From Alphaproteobacteria bacterium (GTDB lineage Bacteria; Pseudomonadota; Alphaproteobacteria; Rs-D84), in assembly GCA_024402735.1 (NCBI GenBank), contig JAKSTE010000007.1:1-16862 (forward strand): DNA of 16,862 nt, in the 5' to 3' direction. Under the pieces are notes generated by a model. The model did not search any database and was not told where the DNA came from. It saw only the letters and a list, made by a program, of their open reading frames with translations. Positions 14,927-16,862 of the stretch are shown piece after piece (within the stretch, counting starts at the first letter, position 1; every line of letters starts with the position of its first letter). Both the position numbers and the translations under genes were made by a program.

Positions 14927-15014
14927 GCACCCAATATAAACATATATCAAAAATCTACTATATAACCCTATGATAATACTATTATTTTAATACAAACAAC
15001 CGAATCGAAACCAA

Positions 15015-15839
15015 TTAATAAGCAAATTCATCCATTAGTTTTTGATATTTATCACAACAATCTTTGCCGCCACAGGCTGTTTTTAATTCATCCCTGTTTG
15101 TGGTACAAGCATTTTTTAAATCTTTTAAATTCTGAACATATTCTGCATATCTTGGATCTTGTTTTTCTTTTAAAACTAATAACTGAGACCTATATAAAGC
15201 GTTTCCACTCAGCGCTTCTTGTCCCATAACTTTGCCACCTATTAATTTATTTCCAAACAATTCCATAGAACCGACACCTACTCCCAAACCACCAACCGTA
15301 CTTGCTATAATACCACCAACACGAGCACCTTTTTTAGCATCTAATATACGTTGTCTCATAACATCTTCATTTGCCCAACTACCACAAGTTATATTTTCTC
15401 CCCACATAAAATATTGTGGATCAATATCAGAGACAGAAATTTTTGAGTTATCCGATTTTAATTCTACTCGAACAAAACAAACATTATTTTCTGGATGTTC
15501 TACATCTTCTACCATAGAAGAATAACTTAATGTATTACTAAATTTTGAAGCCCAAACAAAAGTATTTCCTATACCAATGTTATTACTTTCACAAGCTAAC
15601 CTTTCTGCTTCTCTATCATCAACAACTTTCTTATCTTCTATAACATCTACCATTTCTACCTGTCTTTTAGCTAAAGATGCATCTGAGGTCATAGCTGCAA
15701 ACTGATCTGCAGACACAGTAGCTCTCGGGGCGTTTGTAACATACTTTGCTTCAACCTTAGGTCTACTATGATGCTGTTCTGCAGCATAGGAATAATTACA
15801 AAAAACAAGCACAAATAATATACTAAAAATATATTTCAT
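15015..15839 (-). CDS. Secreted protein of unknown function
   Basis: A 274-residue protein that I do not recognise. It has a Sec signal peptide (Lys2, hydrophobic 4-13, likely cleavage after S-Y-A at about 19), a charged region (about 55-82), a beta-rich middle, and a Gly-rich hydrophobic stretch (174-190, with G-G-L-G-V-G-V-G) that could enter or lie on a membrane. The C-terminal part is helical and charged. The mature chain has seven Cys (83, 121, 152, 245, 256, 261, 262), several closely spaced near the end, consistent with disulfides in the periplasm. The start has GAGGG about nine bases upstream. It lies downstream of plsY on the same strand, with a promoter of its own. It may be restricted to this lineage. 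Confidence 0.75.
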   Translation of the reverse strand: MKYIFSILFVLVFCNYSYAAEQHHSRPKVEAKYVTNAPRATVSADQFAAMTSDASLAKRQVEMVDVIEDKKVVDDREAERLACESNNIGIGNTFVWASKFSNTLSYSSMVEDVEHPENNVCFVRVELKSDNSKISVSDIDPQYFMWGENITCGSWANEDVMRQRILDAKKGARVGGIIASTVGGLGVGVGSMELFGNKLIGGKVMGQEALSGNALYRSQLLVLKEKQDPRYAEYVQNLKDLKNACTTNRDELKTACGGKDCCDKYQKLMDEFAY

Positions 15840-15867
15840 AAGATAAGTCCCTCTTCCATCGAATTAT

Positions 15868-15896
15868 ATTTTAGCATAAAAACACCTATATTACAA
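15868..15896 (-). promoter_or_regulatory. Promoter of the secreted-protein gene
   Basis: On the minus strand TTGTAA (15896-15891) and TAAAAT (15873-15868) are 17 bases apart, 28 bases upstream of the ATG. A perfect TATAAT at 15868-15863 overlaps the -10 box. This suggests transcription independent of plsY. Confidence 0.5.
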
Positions 15897-15906
15897 AATG
15901 TTTATC

Positions 15907-16494
15907 TTATTTTTTCCAACGCCATTCTATTTTGGATTCTGTACCAGCATATAAACGTTTTATGTTTTCTTGATGACGCCACACACATAATATGGCAATT
16001 CCTAGAAAAACAAAACCTATACTTATAGTAATACAAAAACCTAAGATAGGCATCAACACAAAAGCAACCAAAGCACCCGCAGAAGAAAAACCAGTTCCTA
16101 AAGCCACTATCAACCAACACAATCCGCATACAATAAACAAAATTGGATTTGTTGCTAAAAGCACCCCAAACAAACATGAAACCCCTTTACCACCATGAAA
16201 GTCTAACCAAACAGGAAAACAATGACCTATTATGGCCACAAGACCACATATCACAGCAAAAACATCTCCACCAACATAACGTCCAAAATAAACAGCTATC
16301 ATAGCTTTTAACATATCTAACACCCATACCAATCCAGCTAATTTCAAACCACCAACTCGCATAACATTAGTAGCACCTATATTACCAGAACCTACTTTGC
16401 GAATATCAATCTTATTGAATAATTTCGAGACAATTAATCCAAAAGGAATGGAGCCTAATAAATAAGACAAAACTATTGAAAAAGCATATAACAT
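15907..16494 (-). CDS. plsY: Acyl-phosphate:glycerol-3-phosphate acyltransferase PlsY
   Basis: Transfers the acyl group from acyl-phosphate to glycerol 3-phosphate at the inner membrane, the first step of phospholipid synthesis; its partner PlsX is not in the window. The 195-residue protein is almost entirely membrane-embedded and shows the three PlsY motifs: G-S-G-N-I-G-A-T-N (35-43), D-F-H-G-G-K-G-V (98-105) and H-Q-E-N-I-K-R-L-Y-A-G-T-E (174-186). The start is the ATG at 16494, preceded by AAGGGA and followed by the typical first membrane helix; a longer reading from a TTG at 16575 would overlap rpsT and has no ribosome binding site. With pgsA, this is the second phospholipid gene in the window. 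Confidence 0.95.
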   Translation of the reverse strand: MLYAFSIVLSYLLGSIPFGLIVSKLFNKIDIRKVGSGNIGATNVMRVGGLKLAGLVWVLDMLKAMIAVYFGRYVGGDVFAVICGLVAIIGHCFPVWLDFHGGKGVSCLFGVLLATNPILFIVCGLCWLIVALGTGFSSAGALVAFVLMPILGFCITISIGFVFLGIAILCVWRHQENIKRLYAGTESKIEWRWKK

Positions 16495-16505
16495 ATTATT
16501 TTCCC

Positions 16506-16533
16506 TTGATTTTATATTTGTTTTATATAAAAT
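16506..16533 (+). promoter_or_regulatory. Promoter of rpsT
   Basis: TTGATT (16506-16511) and TAAAAT (16528-16533) are 16 bases apart, 35 bases upstream of the rpsT start. The divergent plsY gene must be transcribed from the same 74-bp gap; its boxes are less clear (TATATA- and TATAAA-like on the minus strand). Confidence 0.45.
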
Positions 16534-16568
16534 TACCAGAAAATTAACATAAATAAAAGGAAAATAAA

Positions 16569-16823
16569 GTGGCAAATCATAAATCTTGTGATAAAAGAGT
16601 TTTAGTTACAGCAAAAAAGAATGCAATTAATACTGCTCGTCGTAGCTCAGTCAAGACAGCAACAAAGAAAGCTTTAACAGCTATAGAATCTGGTGATAAA
16701 GCAGCAGCTATTTCTGCTGTACGTTCAGCAGAAAGCAAAATCATGAAAGCTGCTGGAAAGACAATGACTAAAAAAGCAGCTTCTAGAAAAGTTTCTCGTC
16801 TTGCAAAGAAAATTTCAAAATAA
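16569..16823 (+). CDS. rpsT: 30S ribosomal protein S20
   Basis: Small-subunit protein that binds 16S rRNA early in 30S assembly. The 84-residue protein is very basic and helical with the family start M-A-N-H-K-S and the N-A-x-N-x-A-R-R-S block at 18-26. It begins with GTG, preceded by AAAAGGAAAA; no ATG fits the conserved N-terminus. S20 genes are often near dnaA in Alphaproteobacteria, which agrees with the origin at 14.5-15 kb, although here two minus-strand genes lie between. Confidence 0.97.
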   Translation: MANHKSCDKRVLVTAKKNAINTARRSSVKTATKKALTAIESGDKAAAISAVRSAESKIMKAAGKTMTKKAASRKVSRLAKKISK

Positions 16824-16838
16824 AAAATATAATTATAT

Positions 16839-16862
16839 AAAAAAATCTCATCGTTTAGAGAT
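16839..16862 (+). terminator. Terminator of rpsT, cut by the window edge
   Basis: A run of seven A is followed by ATCTC, an 8-base loop and GAGAT at the last base of the window. The matching T-run would lie just beyond the edge. The A-tract and position after rpsT follow the pattern of the other terminators here. Confidence 0.6.

Larger units (their letters stand above)
14489..15014. other. Gene-free AT-rich region upstream of dnaA, candidate oriC
   Basis: About 525 bp without a coding frame lie between the dnaA start and the next gene, the longest such gap in the window. It holds TATACAT elements on an 11-bp grid (14676, 14687, 14698, 14775), a stretch with only six G/C in 66 positions (14695-14760) that would serve as an unwinding element, a TTAA-N7-TTAA site (14608-14622), a 14-bp palindrome (14530-14543) and an 18-bp palindrome (14909-14926). 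No TTATNCACA box is present on either strand. Position next to dnaA and composition fit an origin. The dnaA promoter must also lie here, but no box pair stands out enough to call. Confidence 0.55.

Noticed and set aside
14489..15014. Canonical DnaA boxes (TTATCCACA / TTATNCACA) in the origin candidate
   Set aside because: I looked on both strands and found only near matches (TTATACATA), so I do not call classical boxes.
16495..16575. plsY starting at TTG 16575
   Set aside because: It would overlap the start of rpsT and has no ribosome binding site; the PlsY family begins at the hydrophobic helix after ATG 16494.
1..16862. tRNA, rRNA, riboswitch, CRISPR array, insertion sequence or phage genes
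   Set aside because: No cloverleaf, regular spacer-repeat pattern, terminal inverted repeats, transposase or integrase motifs were seen.

Overview
The window is an AT-rich chromosomal segment (roughly one-third G+C by eye) carrying 16 complete protein genes and the first few codons of another at the left edge. The protein set (alphaproteobacterial-type ParE, UvrC next to PgsA, rpsT near dnaA, a dnaJ promoter that fits the alphaproteobacterial heat-shock consensus) points to a bacterium related to the Alphaproteobacteria. The low G+C and the divergence of several normally conserved proteins suggest a reduced, possibly host- or gut-associated lineage. The exact taxon is an inference. There is no sign of insertion sequences, phage genes, CRISPR arrays, tRNA or rRNA. 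The standard genetic code works throughout: 15 genes stop with TAA, one with TAG and none with TGA.

Layout, left to right. (1) 1-2133: start of an unknown gene (minus), a small lipoprotein with a Cys/Arg-rich tail (minus), a class II fructose-bisphosphate aldolase (plus) and elongation factor P (minus), the last two sharing a bidirectional terminator. (2) 2232-3402: dnaN, the sliding clamp, as a single-gene unit. (3) 3451-7848: a tightly packed minus-strand operon, type IV pilin-like gene -> rluC/D-type pseudouridine synthase -> asmA -> cdaA (diadenylate cyclase), with a recognisable promoter and terminator. (4) 7819-9936: a divergent uvrC-pgsA pair, with uvrC apparently leaderless and its protein unusually short. 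(5) 9949-13195: parE (minus) and dnaJ (plus), divergently transcribed, dnaJ from a heat-shock-like promoter. (6) 13208-15014: dnaA (minus) followed by about 525 bp without genes that looks like the replication origin. (7) 15015-16862: a secreted protein of unknown function, plsY, and rpsT running off the right edge with a truncated terminator.

Replication functions dominate: clamp (dnaN), initiator (dnaA), topoisomerase IV subunit (parE) and a candidate oriC lie within 13 kb. Phospholipid synthesis is represented by pgsA and plsY, and envelope functions by the lipoprotein, AsmA, the pilin and the secreted protein.

The most interesting signals are: a DnaA in which, by motif alignment, the box VII arginine finger is Leu and the sensor 2 arginine is lost; beside it, a gene-free AT-rich region without canonical DnaA boxes but with TATACAT elements spaced by exact multiples of 11 bp; a c-di-AMP cyclase in an alphaproteobacterium-like genome, tied to AsmA and a pilin instead of its usual partner CdaR; and a compact UvrC that keeps all catalytic residues but lacks about 125 residues of the middle of the protein.
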